A stretch of DNA of 64,000 nt from Lagopus muta (GCF_023343835.1 NC_064439.1:26042933-26106932); one strand, 5' to 3'. Counted from the first letter of the stretch, positions 12,781 to 25,897 are shown. Notes: generated by a model not told the origin, from the letters alone. Program-made: numbers and translations.

Positions 12781-13990
12781 TCAGCAATCTACAGTGCAAT
12801 CCATCTGGCCCCATGGACTTGTGAATATCCAACTTTCAGAGCAGGTGCAAAAACCATCTCACTGTGGATTATGCAGGGCCTGTTTGTTCCCCATCCCTAT
12901 CTACCAGCACAGGGAACCATGTTCCCAGGGAGTAACAAGTCTTACTATTAAAGACTGAGGCAAAGAAGGCATTAAGTACCTCAGCCTTATCCTGATCCTT
13001 GGTCACCAAGTGGCCCTCAGCATCCAATAAGAAATGGAGATTCTCCCTAGACCTTCTCTTCCTGTTGATGTATTTATAAAAATATTTATTGTTGTCCTTT
13101 ACCTTCGTGGCTAAGTTCAGTTCTAGCTGGGCTTTGGCTTTTCTAATTTTCTCCCTGCACAGCTTCACTATGTACCTGCAATCATTATAAGTAGCTTGCC
13201 CACTCTTCCAGACCATAAACTTTCCTTTTGTTCTTGAGTTCCAGCCAAAGGTCACTGTTCAGCCAGTCCAGACTCCTTGTCCGTTGGCTCATCTTCCGTG
13301 ACTTGGGGATGGTCAGCTCCTGCACCTCTAAAATAACTTCCTTAAAGCCTTCCTGGGCTCTCACTCTCTCCAAAACTACCTCCCAAGGGACCCTCTCAAC
13401 CATGGTCCTAAAGTGGTTAAAGTCTGTCCTCTGGAAGTCCAACATGGCAGTTCTGCTGACTCCCCCTCCATGGTTCAACAAGGATTGAGAAATCTAATGA
13501 TCACTACACTTCAGACTATCCTGCAATCTTTACATTCCCCACAAGACCTTCTCTATTAACAAACAGCAGCTTCAGAATTTTGCTTACCCTCATTGGCTCC
13601 TTCACCGGCTATGTCAGGAAGTTATCTTCCACACACTCTAGGAACCTCTGGGACTGTTCCTTATCTGCTGAATTATAAATCCAGCAGATGTCTGAGAAGT
13701 TGAAGTCTGCCACAAGAACAAGAGGGGAGAGACCTTGAGACCTCTCCCAACTGTCTATAAAGTGTCTTGTCCACCTCTTCATTCTGAATGGGTAGCCTAC
13801 AGCAGACTCCCACTATAATATTAGTCTTATTGGCCTTCGCTTTTATTCTGACTCATAAGCTCTCAACCCTATCATCATCATCATCACCCTCAACACCATC
13901 ATTAATTTCCATACATTCACATTCTTTCTTAACATAGAGGGCTACACCATCACCTTTCCTTCCTTGCCTATCTCTTTTGAAAAGTTGGTA
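12781..13990 (-). mobile_element. CR1 copy C of the mosaic (RT N-terminus to endonuclease)
   Basis: Starts at HKSMGPDGLH (about 12790-12830), then LNAFFASVFNSK (about 12945-12985), KAKAQLELNLATKVKDNNKY (13076-13135) and VERVPWEVVLERVRAQEGFK (about 13345-13404). Further upstream on the minus strand comes an endonuclease segment reading DFNFSDICWIYNSADKEQSQ (about 13650-13710). It repeats the segment from the RT start to the endonuclease end that copy B also has. Its tail is missing, and the 5' end fades near 13990. Confidence 0.82.
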
Positions 13991-15089
13991 GCCAGAAGTG
14001 AATGGAGTTGTGAATGCATAAACACATAATAATAACTAAACAGACTCAACACTGAACAGTTTAAAATATTACTTCTTTGACTATAGAAAACAGAAGTAAA
14101 CAATATCATGGATTACGATCATATAACTATATTTTAGTTTCATTACAGTGACAAAGTGAAGGGCTTTTTTTCTTACCCACACTACATGTCAGTGTTTACC
14201 CCATATGCCCACAACTGATGACTGCAAATATAAGGCTGCCATAAATCTAATTTGAACTTCAGGGCTGAGGTGGTTAGTTTGAAACTAATGTAATTGTAAG
14301 TAATTTCTGTGGTATGAATGGGAAATATATCTGAGAAGTTTGCTAAGACAGTTCTAACACTGGTCACTGTCACCATATGATTAAGGAAAGGTAATGGATA
14401 CCACCACTAAAATGGCTGACAAGCAGTCAGACTGAAAAATCTGTCACTAGCATTTGTGCATTCTGAAATACTTTCCACAGAAAAAAAAAGATCCTACTTT
14501 TTCTAACAGGAAATCCATACATTTCACTGTTAAAAACCCCCTACTGAGATGAGGATTATGAAAAATACCGCAACTCACAGATGGCAAACCACTTCAGGGA
14601 CAGCTGCAAGAGCCATTTCAAGATATGTGAAAAGAAACTGTACTAAATATGGACATTCAAATATCCAGCAGGAAAGCATTAACTATTGTTAAATGATGAA
14701 TGCCAGAACCATTCACCATTCATCAGCAAAAGCCAGGACAGCTGAGATTTTTAGGAAGTAATGAAACGTCAATATCATAGCACACAGGCTCCATGCTGGA
14801 CCCATGACAAACATCTGCCAAGACCATGAAAGGGTAAGTGCCATGTACTCCTTGCAATCTCCTCTAAGCAGTCCTGTGCTCAGGAATCTCACAGAGAGCT
14901 ATGCTCAGAAAGAAAAGGCAGAGTGATTGAGAGTCCTTAGATATAAGAGCACTCACTGCTGAGTTCTTGCTTTTATGCTCCAAAGTAAATTGTATTGTTA
15001 ATGTGGAAGCAATGCATGCTCCATTTGGAGGCCAAAAAATTATTCTGAGGGTACATCTCAAGTGAAATTATTAAAGCAATTTCAGGAAT
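13991..15089. other. Intergenic, no gene seen
   Basis: AT-rich, with no protein-like frame beyond short shadows and no recognised repeat. Confidence 0.6.
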
Positions 15090-15260
15090 TCTAGCTCCAA
15101 TTTACTTTGGCAAGAATAGGAATGACCTGAGATGCATTAAAAAGAAGGTCAAGAGAGGTGATTCTTCCCCTTCTATGCTGCCCTGTTGAGGCCATATCTG
15201 GACTACTGTGTCCTGTTCTGAGCTCCACAGTACGAGAAAAATGTATACAGTTGCCTTGCT
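15090..15260 (+). mobile_element. Old CR1-like fragment
   Basis: On the plus strand, 15161-15240 reads FFPFYAALLRPYLDYCVLF, one stop, then APQYEKN. This matches the CR1 RT C-terminal motif also seen at 3336-3524 ([19 protein letters not shown]). Degenerate; the tail is not visible. Confidence 0.6.
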
Positions 15261-16989
15261 TCCAGCCTTTGTGATAGAGGTTTGCATGGCTAGGCATGTT
15301 GTTCACTAGAAACTTCCGATTCCTTTTGGTCCTTAACCACAACATCCCCAGCAGGGCCAAGCAGGAGGAGGCAGCATCTAACAGTATCAACTTGTCAAGG
15401 CAGCTCAGAGTATTAATAACAGAAATGCCTCACACACAAGACTGACAGGGTAAGCTTGAAGTATAGCCATGCTTGGGTACCAGTAGACCACTGTTAATGC
15501 CATGCCACTCACAGACCGCAGTGCTCTTGTGAAACTAAAACATCTCCCAGTGCAGAGTTGCCAGACAGCAGAGTACAATAGGACAAAAACTAAGAACACT
15601 AGAAATCTGCCAAATAGAGCCAAAGATTTGCCTCAGAATATGCCTCTCACCTTTTAGATCAAACCGAGACACAGGAAAACCGCAAGTTTCTGGGCATATA
15701 GGAGATTCTTCACCAGCATGTTGCCAGAGAACAACACTCTGCATGGCCAGATATACTGCCCACATGAAGGAAAGCAAAATAAATCAAATGCTCCCTCTGC
15801 TAAACCATAAACAGTTATGCAAAGACAAAGGCAAACACAAGCCCTTCTCCTCCTACTCCCAAAATTCAAGTTGTTCGTTCATCTGTCCACTAGTTGCTAT
15901 TTGGATACTCATTTCAGCTTTGATGTGTCAAAGCAAACAGCCAGAAGATGCAGAAATAATATTTTACTTAACCAAATTACTATTAATGATGCCAAACAGA
16001 TCCCAAATGTCTGCCTCAGCTCAGTCCTATTTCAGCAGGACAAATTCCTAGAATCATTACCATAGATCTTCATATTAGTAGAAGGCTAAAATATGCGCAG
16101 TGCCTATCTAAGTTTCCTGACTTAGCTCTCGATTCATCTCCTTTCATTATACTTGTATAATGAAAATTATATTCTTCTAATATTTTTTAAATAAATATTT
16201 AAGCCACTACTCTAAAGTCTTGCAACAAATTGCCAAAATTCTCCCAGAAATTTTCTTTACTGAATATGAAGAATTTATGATTTTCTTAGTGCAGTAGGTA
16301 ATTCTCTTCCACAGACTTGAAATAAAAATTTTACTTTTGTTCTTCCAAGTATCTTTCTAAATTGGTTGTAAAATTCTGCCTGTACTGGGTTGAACAACTT
16401 TGCATTATCTAAAATCTTCAACAATTAAATTGCATGTGGAAAAACAAGATTAACATTTCTATTTTACTGTAGATTCCAGCAAGAGAAAATAATGTATACA
16501 AGAGGAACTTCTGAAAATCCTGAAATTCCTCTAAAATCAGAGTTGCGTGCTCTCTAAGTTGGGTTAAAACTTGTTTAGGGTAAACAGTGAAGGATTACTG
16601 GAGAGGTAATTAATAAAATTGGACTGGCATGTAAATATATGCTGCAGAAATTTACATGACAAAAAATAATTTGGAGAACATAGAGACAGAATTTGAACAG
16701 TTATGAGAAAACTGATTTCACTTTTTTTTTTCCTAGTTAATAAGCCACAAAATCCTGATTGTAGAAAAAAAAAAAAAAAAGATAGGATTTGATACTGGCT
16801 ATTCAACACTGGGAGATTGAACATGTTTGTTCAATTGGGGGAGGGGGATTTTGTTATCTGTTCTTTTTCTTGTAGGGACAGGGACAAATTCAGATTAACT
16901 GAAATGAATAGTTGTCTTCAGTGAAATCTAGATTCACCCTTCATCCTCCACACATAGGTTGTTTTTCCAGACCTAAAAATGGCAATAAG
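15261..16989. other. Intergenic, no gene seen
   Basis: AT-rich 3' flank. Overlapping short frames on both strands at 15405-16065 show no domains. T and A runs lie at 16720-16780. Confidence 0.6.
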
Positions 16990-17014
16990 GTAAGAAAATT
17001 TAAAATACAAATGA

Positions 17015-17031
17015 TTTATTGGATATTTATT
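17015..17031 (-). promoter_or_regulatory. Two adjacent candidate polyadenylation signals
   Basis: TTTATT occurs at 17015-17020 and again at 17026-17031 on the plus strand, giving two AATAAA hexamers on the gene's strand. The following 70 bases on the minus strand include T-rich and GTGTGG-containing sequence, as expected downstream of a cleavage site. The motif is common in AT-rich DNA, so the assignment rests on this pairing and context. Confidence 0.4.
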
Positions 17032-17164
17032 GATCAAGTAAATATGCGTTGTAAACTCTTATGTCAACAAGACTGCAAGAACAGGTTTTAACTGTATGTT
17101 AGAAAGTATTTTTCTTTATTTTTTAAGAGAATGATATTTAAAAATATGTGTACTAATTTCTTAC

Positions 17165-17189
17165 AAAAAAAAAAAAAAAAAAAAAAAAA
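17165..17189. repeat. Poly(A) tract, 25 bases
   Basis: Uninterrupted A run on the plus strand, so T25 in the THSD7A transcript, about 150 bases from the inferred 3' end. Confidence 0.95.
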
Positions 17190-18830
17190 GAGACTATTTA
17201 AAGGGTGTTCATATTTCAGGGACCCGGTTTTTATTGTGGCTCTATCACAGAAGACTATACTTTATCAGTTAGAAAAAGACATGAAATGATTTTGTGTTTA
17301 TATTTATTGTCAGCAATACATCAGTTGTTTAAAAATAACCCAAATGAAAACGTAAGACTTGTTACATTTTCATGTCATCTGTATTAACTGAATAAAGCTT
17401 TGTGACAATATACACAAATTTGCAGTAGTTGAAGGTAAACATATTGTGCTTTTTAAAAAAGAAATATACATAATTTAAAAAATAAAAATGCATTACACAA
17501 TTTACAAATTAACATTAACAAAAAAAAAAAAAAAAAAGAAAGAAAGGTAAACATTCCTCAGACACAGCTGCCTCCTTGTTCTACAAAATAAATATTCAAG
17601 TAAATTAAGTTAGGCAAAATAAACTCTTAACTTTGGGTGAGCACAATTTACATAAAGGTTAAAAGACAATTTCCATTTAATTCAAGGAATATTTTACAGT
17701 GATTTATACACAGAATTTTTAAATTGGTCTCTTCAGATTGTAAAATATTGGAAAACAAACTTTATTACATTTTGGCAGGAGAAAGGGAGTTTCAAAATGG
17801 ATGCTTCATACTAAATATAAACAAGCTTGTGCAGTCGCAACAAAGATTCAAAAAGGAACTAGTCCAGGACTCAAAGCAGACACAGCAATCTAGAAACTAC
17901 AGGTTTAAAAAGGAAAACACAAACCACCACATCAACAGGAAAATGTCTACTTTGCTATTTTCTGAACGGCTTATTTGATCACTTTACTTTCACAATCTAA
18001 CAATCTACAGTAGTGGCTGCTTTAGGCACTGGATTTGTAGAACCACTCTGATTTTTAAAGCAAATTGCTTTTCATTCTATACTGATAATTCACTTATTAT
18101 TTCTGTTTCAATGCTAAAGGGCTTAGTCACCTTTGCAACATTTAGCTTAACATTTCAGTCCTCCTTATAGACCAATTTTTTTTTTTTTCTTGATAAAGAG
18201 GGAAGCCATTTTGGCTTCATATTTCTGTGCACTTTGTAAAAAATAAAAATAAAAAATGCACTCTGGATTTTAAATGCAGCACTAGTATGATGCAGATGTG
18301 CATCAGCAAAATTCACTGAAGCAAGAAAACATGTATTAACATACTAAAATACTTGCATGGATTGCAAAGGCCAAACATACTTAAATAAACAATCTCCCTT
18401 TCTTCAATTGTAAATACTTTATGGTAAGAAACAGGAGATGGCATACCTTTAGCTTCACATTATTAACTTCTTAGATTTAGGGAATACAAATCTTCAAGGT
18501 AAGAACTAGGCAACAGCTCCTGCTATGACCAGCCAGTATATTAAATAAAGATGATGCATTACCATTGAAAAAAGCCCTGTTCCCTCAATTGCCTATTGGT
18601 CCAATACAATTTGGTAACACAGAATCAGACTTTTTAAAGTACAAAAATCATGATCAAGCTTCATGTTTCCACATATTTACTGTTCTTCAAAACTTTATAA
18701 CTTTTTCATTTAATTTTTTTATGCTTAATAAGATAGGAAAATCAATTAGGTTTTTCTTGCTTCTTACTCAAGAATTCTGACTTAATTACAGTTAATTACA
18801 AGTAATTAAATACATTGAGATTTGGTGGTC

Positions 18831-18859
18831 TTCCTCCCTTCCTCCCTTCCTCCCTTCCT
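18831..18859. repeat. TTCCTCCC tandem repeat
   Basis: About three and a half copies of the 8-base unit TTCCTCCC, purine-rich in the transcript (GGGAGGAA). It lies within the inferred 3' UTR. Confidence 0.9.
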
Positions 18860-21086
18860 ATGGATATTCACACAGAAATGCAAGACCGAAGCCCCTAGTT
18901 CTGCAATACATGTATGAATGAACTACTACTGAGGTAGGGGGCCATGGCACTTCACCAGCTGTGGATCAAGGTATAAAATGAGAAAATAAACATGTACAAA
19001 AAGATTGTTACTGTCGTTCCTCTCTGCTTACCATTCCCATTAAGGGGAATAGGGGAATACTTATGCAGTGGCAATAAGATCTTTTTTTTTTTTTTTTAAT
19101 GCAGTAATTCCACATTGGTAATTTAATATAGCTAAAAGTTGGATCATTTTTACTTGGATTGCACAAAATGCACATTGATTCCAAGAACTGTTTTAAAATA
19201 CCTATAAAGATAGGTATTTTTAAGGACTGATGTCATCCTCTGATGTCACTGAGAGCTGTCACTGATTTCAGTGAACCTGGGCCAAAATTTGCAAAGCTGC
19301 AATTTTATTCAACATGCAAAAATGGGTGCTTCTTGAGTAAATAGTATGATGAATAGGCAGAAATGGTTTAGGTTATAAAAAAGACCTGAGAACCTAATAC
19401 TGAGCTTTGTAGAACAATTATTTTTGACAGGTTGCCTGATAACATTTTGTAATTGTATTGCTTAGTAGTGGCACAATCAGTTATATGTTTGCTTCAGACT
19501 ATACATAGAAGCCATTTTATGAGAATTACCCTTCTCAGGTCATGAATGTGTATAGATACAGTGGCAAGCCAACGAGCTTGATGTCAGAAGCGTAACACTG
19601 AAAAGCCATAAATATGGAAGAGGTTAACAGTGAGCTTTCATACTGCCAGAATTCTTTAAAAAGTTATGACAATTAAAATGGCAGAACAATTATTGTTTAC
19701 TTGCCAGTACACTCAAGAGTTTAAATGAATAATTAAAAGAGTCTATCCAACTATCCTAATTAGAAAAGATAAAAAGGGCTCTGAATATTGCAGTCAGCAA
19801 CAGTGAAAATGCTCTCACTAGTAGAAGGAAAAAAAAGAAAAAAGCAAAACCTTTTTCTTTTAGCTAACAAACAATCAGAATACCTTTTTAGACAATATCA
19901 CTCAAGATTAGAGGGCAAACGCTTTTCTTTCTCTTTTCTTTTTTTTCTAACAAAGTTAACAAATATAAAAAATCTAGTCATAAACAGCCTTCAAAGTACA
20001 ATTAGAAACCAGCAGGACAATCTATACTTGTATAGGTAGATGGGGCAAGAAACTAGACACTTGTATTACTGCCATGATATAGACCACAAATGGCCACTGT
20101 GACGAGGATCGGTGCGTACAGTACATGTTGTTAGCCGATTCCATCCAGTCGCAGTCCAAACCGAACGCTACTCTCTTCAGGATTCAAGACCTGTCTACTT
20201 GACACTCCTTGCACAAGATACATCATCATCTTTCTGAAAAGAGGCGGTTACTATGGCAATACTAGTTAAGTGCATATCATGCTGCACTAATATAGTGCAA
20301 AAAATTGCCTTACATGTAGCAAAAAGATGCAGGCAACAGTTTGAGTTAGAGAAAGTAGAAATGTATTGTAACATTTACTGTGGGTATTCTTTTTCCAGAC
20401 AGCAACCGCTAGAAAATACTGAATCTGAGAATGCCTCCTTTCTGTATGTGTATAGGAGGCCTTTATGTTTTGGAGTGATAACAGGGCAGAATTTTGCAAG
20501 TGAGTCATTGCCCTCTGAAATGCAGGTTAACACAAGTTGTCATCAACTGCCAAACTGTTGAACTTGCTCATGGGTTAATCTCAGTTAAAAGTTAATGTAA
20601 TAAGCACTAAATTGCTCTTTAACAAGTATATAATCTGATAGAGTAATACATATTCTTCAACTGAGTATATGCACTCTGCTTGAAAAGAGTCATACAAACT
20701 CTTGGTACAAACTCTTCATGCGTACTGATTATGCTTGGTTAATGTTGCAGGGGCTTTCAACTGTTAATACAATACCAGTTACAGTATTCTGGAGACAGAA
20801 GTGGTTCTTATAGCTTGTAAGATTGAGGAAAGACCACAAATATCTCCCATTGTAGTGTCTATTAAATTGATTCTGCTAGATTTCTCAGTGTTGATGGTCT
20901 AAAGTAAAGCAGTAATGCCTTGAATATCCATAGGCATTATGAAATCCATCCATTTTTATCTACAGTACAGTTACAAAAAAGAAAGTCAAAACAGTCAAAT
21001 CCACTCCATATAAAATCCCTGTGGCTTTGGATACCTTCTGATTTCAATCCAATAATTAAGACTCCATTTGTCACTGTGAGTATATT

Positions 21087-21171
21087 TTACATATCTGCAT
21101 CTCCATCATAAGCCAAGGTTAAAGGTTTCAGCCGGTTGTTCTGCCTTCTCTGGGGCTTCTTTGGCTTTTTG
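21087..21171 (-). CDS. THSD7A: THSD7A exon p: cytoplasmic tail and stop codon
   Basis: Residues about 762-790: KKPKKPQRRQNNRLKPLTLA, then YDGDADM and TAA at 21087-21089. A very basic membrane-proximal segment, the usual stop-transfer signal, precedes an acidic C-terminus. The last seventeen residues match my memory of mammalian THSD7A closely, which is the firmest evidence for the gene's identity. The acceptor is ttgtttcag. The same exon probably continues as the 3' UTR. Confidence 0.97.
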
Positions 21172-22516
21172 CTGAAACAATAAGATAATTTGTAAATAGA
21201 ACAAGAAACTGATAACAGCAACAACGGATTTCATTCTTAAATGAAAGATGACTGTGTTGTAATAAGACAACACATTTGATCATTTGTAAAAGCTATGCAC
21301 TCAAAACCTTCATGTAGTTCATTAATTATCACTATCAACCCAAAGCAAAACCTAATTCAAAGTTCAGTTGTTCAGAAACAGGCTGTTACGATACTGACAT
21401 GACTTGATAATATTTTTGGGACATAATCATACAAGATCAGTCATTTTTCAGAAAAGCCCATAAGCTACAGTGCAATATTTGATTGTGTATCAATGGAGCA
21501 ACCCATCCAGTTCTTTTAAATTATGTGACTGAAATCTTCTCTTGACATATCGGGAATTTCCACCTTAACTAAAATATATGAGCCTTGGTTCTTGCCTTCT
21601 TTTAGAGTATATTATAAGCATTTATATAAATCAGCCCCTGCATTCTGTTGTCCAATAAACTTTTACTGGATATTTATAGGATATGTCAATCAGCCTGCCC
21701 AAACCAAAATCTTTGTTCCCAAAACAGTTGTTACGAGTGCTTTCAGTGGCCACAATCTAAAGAATTTGCAGTGAAGTTAAAAGCTTACGGATTTTCTTTC
21801 TTTCAAAAAATATTTTCTTTCTTACCTACACATTAGTGAGATTTTGGAGAAAGTTTACTAAAAAATAAATCCAGAAGCCACCCAAATGTTAACTTATGCA
21901 GTACAGCCAAGATCTTGATGACTAAGACCATACTTTCCTCATCTTCTACCTTCACAATCATCTGGATCAGAAATTCCAAGCAGAATCCAATTAATTTCAG
22001 GGAGAACATTCTCAAAAATTACTTGCTTTTGCAAAAATCTTCTCTTTTTTTCATGCAGTAATATTTTCAAATGTATCATTTATGAAAACACATGAGAAAA
22101 CCTCCAGCCTTATTTTAGTTGTATTTCTCTATATCCCACCAAATATCAAATCAGACTTGCCTGACAATTAAGTTTCCTTTTTGATACTTCTCTTTGCGTT
22201 TTGTGATATAGCTGCAATGAAATCACCATGGACAGAGTACAGTTATTCTCAACAGAGATAAGTGAAAATAAACTATCCACTAAGATATGCCATATTTGCA
22301 ATAAGTTCTCCTGATCTCATGACAGTCTTATCAGTTTATCTATCATCAGGGCTACAAACTGAGCCCATGAACCTCAGCTTGGATGAAAGTACATAGAAAT
22401 CTAAACATTACAGTTTATAGAAGAAGTATTTGCAGCTCCTAAAGCTGCAAATATAAATGCTTGCATTATTACAGTCTGCAAGGGACTGCTTGTTGGTAAA
22501 TAATTAAAAAACTCAC
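21172..22516 (-). other. THSD7A: THSD7A intron o-p
   Basis: 1345 bases between the transmembrane and tail exons, GTGAGT to CAG. AT-rich; no repeat or nested gene recognised. Confidence 0.85.
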
Positions 22517-22604
22517 CAGGCTAGATAGATCATAGAAACAATAAAGATGAGTAAAACAAATGCACCAGCAGCTACACCATAAACCCAGGTCTTCAGCCTC
22601 CCAT
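22517..22604 (-). CDS. THSD7A: THSD7A exon o: transmembrane helix
   Basis: Residues about 733-762: DGRLKTWVYGV, AAGAFVLLIFIVSMIYLAC. This is a single unbroken hydrophobic stretch of about 22 residues with a small-residue patch (GVAAGA) on its outer side, ending in a cysteine that could be palmitoylated. It is flanked by basic residues from the next exon, as expected for a type I helix. The acceptor is ttttag and the donor CCTG|GTGAGT; two bases of the cysteine codon carry over. Confidence 0.96.
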
Positions 22605-25600
22605 CTAAAAGGAACGAATGTTAGTCAGTAGTGTTTCAGTTAGTCTTGCTGAATTATTAGTTCTGATATGGTATAGAAATACTCTTATAATCCAAAATAA
22701 ATGTATTCACAAGCAATTACAGCTTAATAAGAGAAAATACTGTTAAACAACTGAGTGATAGCTCCTCTGTGCTCTTTTGTTCTGCTTTTCAGCTAAAGTC
22801 CAGTAGTCTGAATGATGCTGAGACACAGGACAAAAACAGCATGGCAGCAAGTTAGAGCCCCAGGGTGCTCAGACCCTAGGTCCATTGCTAAGGGGAAACC
22901 CTATCAGCTGGATAGAAAGGCAGAATCACTTTCTAGTCTACCTCTGGGAATTCAATCTACTATTTTCATTCTCACTGCTATTTAATTTTCCATTTAAAAA
23001 TAAATTTAACATGTTTTCCCTCATTAGAACTTTAGGTACAGATACGTAACTTTACTGCAAAAAGTAGTTAATACATTTTAATTTCATCTAATATCATACA
23101 CAAGTTTTGTTGTTAGAAAAACCACTTCTCACGGAATAAACCAAAAAAAAAAAAAAAAAAAAAAAAACCACCAAAAAAACCCAACAACTCATGCTCAGGG
23201 ATAGAGCAATAGCCTGTTGCTAATAAGACCTGTACTTATGTCCAGCCTGTGCAGTTCATATTTTGGATGCGATATCCCTGCAGTCTGATGGATACATCCC
23301 ACTCTCCTTTTTTGTCTCAATTCTGGACGCACTTGCTTACCCTAGCAAAACCAAGGAAGAGTGATGTGACTTTTGGGGGTTTTGCTCTGATCCCTAAATG
23401 AGTACGTTGCAACATAAGGTCAGTGAATGCTGTTGGATTTGCTATTTTTTTATGACTCAGTTTACACATTTCTAAACTGCTTGTTGAAAACATTCTTTTA
23501 CAGGGGCCTACCGCCTTGTCAAAGAAAATTCCATTGAAAAGCTGAATTATTTCATTTATGAGTGGCAAAATTGTTCTTCCATGAAGCCTTGCATATATTT
23601 TCAATATTATGGTAAGTAAACATATCTGATCTTTTTCTGACAAAATACGTATTGCTTTCTGATGCTTTTGTAGAGGCATAAGGCATAACCAATGCAGCTG
23701 ATGTTTTTCCAGCTTCTGATAAGAACAAAAAGCATGCTGAATTTATTCTAATTCAGAGTAACCATTGCTATTGGTATGCAGTTAATTTTACTCTTTCTGC
23801 AAGGTGTTATAGTTATGAACAACTCAAATAACATTAATATAAAAACATTTTTGCTTCACTAAATTAATGTACATAATGACATTATAACTGATAGTAACCA
23901 ATATAAGGGAAATAATTGGTCAGTTGTAGGTAAATTGAACATATCCAAAGATATAATAGCAGGAATGAGAAGAATTCAGATTTCGTTATTAATATACAGA
24001 TAATTTTCTTCCTTTGGTTTATTTCCACTGATAAATGTAACAGGTTTGGGGTTGTGACGGGTTTGCTTGTTTTAAAATAATATTATCTCCATGAAGAAAA
24101 GACAGGCATTATCTTGTGTATGGATTTATGTATTTTTGTCAGAATGGGGAACTGCGTTAATGAGGTCATTTATATTATGAAAACATGGACATTACATCTC
24201 ATACAAGCACTCTGAATTCCCTTGGACAGATTATTTCTTGTGTATGAGGTAATGGCATCTATTTGGCAAGATAAATCAGCAAAGACAGCTGTAAGGATAA
24301 AAACTTTCCTTTCTGGAACTGTAGTATAGTCTGTTGAAGATTGTTGAAGAATTACTTTACACCTAGGCTTGGAAACTGTATTGAAAGAAATGATTATAGC
24401 AGAGTAAATCAAACCTTTCTAGACATCAGCTAATCATGGAATGAAAACAATCAATCATAAATCAAGTATTAATTCAATTGAGTATCATTGTTTTTATCTA
24501 AACTGAACTGCCTTATTTAGTCAAACCAGGAATTACTGGAACATTCATGAGGTTTCATGAAATCTCTCAACTATTTCTTGTTCCAAAAAATATGTCTGAA
24601 CTCACATGAGCATCTGTGTTCTATAACGTTCAACACAACTACCTGGTACCTGCTTATCGTCAGCACTGTGACTGCTACAACACACCCTACGGCATTTTAA
24701 TGTGGAATTAGAGTGAATTAAAAACAGCATATTTGTTAAAATGTTGTGGGGTTTTTTTGTTTCATTTTGTTTTGTTTTGTTTTTAAAGAGGACCAGGAAA
24801 TCTTAATTTCTTTTTTAAAATTATTTTTATTGTGGATTAAAGAAATAACTAATTGGAGTAAAGACCATTCTCTTGGAAGTATCATGTATAGAATCAAAGT
24901 ACAAATAACAGTCAATACTACTAGGATTAATTGGATCTAACTAAAGTATTTATAACCCAAATCTGATTTAATCTGTTTATTGTAAGTACTGCTGTTCTCA
25001 ATTTGCATTGTTTTAGTTTTTATGCAAGTAAAGATACTGCTTTCAATCTTCAGATTTAAAACTTTCATGGAAACCTTAGAAATAAACACTAAGACACAAG
25101 CGTGTAAAAATATTTAGCTCTATGTGATTAAAAGGCAAGAAAATAGTTAATTGTTCTCTATATAATTGACATTTTTGACAAGAATAAAATCTCTTTCTTT
25201 TTCTCTGTCCTTTCAGTGACAAAGGATTTTGTCACTGAAACTTTTATTTGTATCAGTGATAGTATCAGAAAATCTGATTACATGATAGACTTTATGAAAT
25301 ATTTTTAATGGCATAACTCTGAGCATATTTCTTACAACTTGAGTGCTTGTTCTGCTCTAAGGAACATGGTCAAACATTTCCTAGTGATTTAAAGCATGTT
25401 TATGCTAAATATTATTGTTAGCTCTTGCCTAACATGAAGTAGTTTAGATATGAAAGAAAAAGATGCCATATCTATACTGATTGTTTCTCCATGATTCATG
25501 CCATGGCTGTAAACTTCAAGCAATACTTATCCTTTACAGATCTCTGTGCCACCTGTTCACACCTTTCTCAGTAGCATTATCAATTATGGTGGCATAATCT

Positions 25601-25897
25601 AATATCCTGGCTTGCACCTTTGCTATTAATGCCCTTCTGAAGTCACATTTTGAATAGCTTCTGTGAATTCTAACAAGTATCATGAATTAAAAGAAGCCTT
25701 TTGGAATGCAAAATGTCATTAGATATGCAGCAGAAAATGGCAGCAGTTTACTATTGTCCCTTTCTCTGCTTTCAGTCAGGTCTTTGTCTTCTTAAATGAG
25801 CACTTAAGGATTTTTTTTCCCTGTCATCACAAATGTGTGAATGCCAGGCCCTGCAAGAAGTAGTTAGCATAATGAACTGCTCATTGCATGACTTCAC
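22605..25897 (-). other. THSD7A: THSD7A intron n-o
   Basis: 3.3-kb intron, GTGAAG to TAG. It includes an A25 run (23143-23167). An uninterrupted minus-strand frame of about 135 codons ends at 23317 and resembles nothing I know. No CR1 copy recognised. Confidence 0.85.

Larger units (their letters stand above)
16990..21086 (-). other. THSD7A: Probable THSD7A 3' UTR
   Basis: The stretch after the stop codon is AT-rich and gene-free. The left limit is inferred from two AATAAA signals on the minus strand (TTTATT at 17015-17020 and 17026-17031 on the plus strand), followed at 16940-16990 by T- and GT-rich sequence. A 3' UTR of about 4.1 kb fits the long one I recall for the mammalian gene. It contains a TTCCTCCC repeat (18831-18859), a 25-base A tract (17165-17189) and a CpG-rich block (about 20060-20240). 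Other, earlier AATAAA matches exist, so shorter transcripts are possible. Confidence 0.55.

Noticed and set aside
10981..13488. Several frames of 86-128 codons that look like separate genes
   Set aside because: On the minus strand they are fragments of CR1 endonuclease and reverse transcriptase with frameshifts; the plus-strand ones are their shadows.
20253..20561. 102-codon plus-strand frame inside the 3' UTR region
   Set aside because: Antisense to the inferred UTR, no similarity to known proteins and composition like its surroundings.
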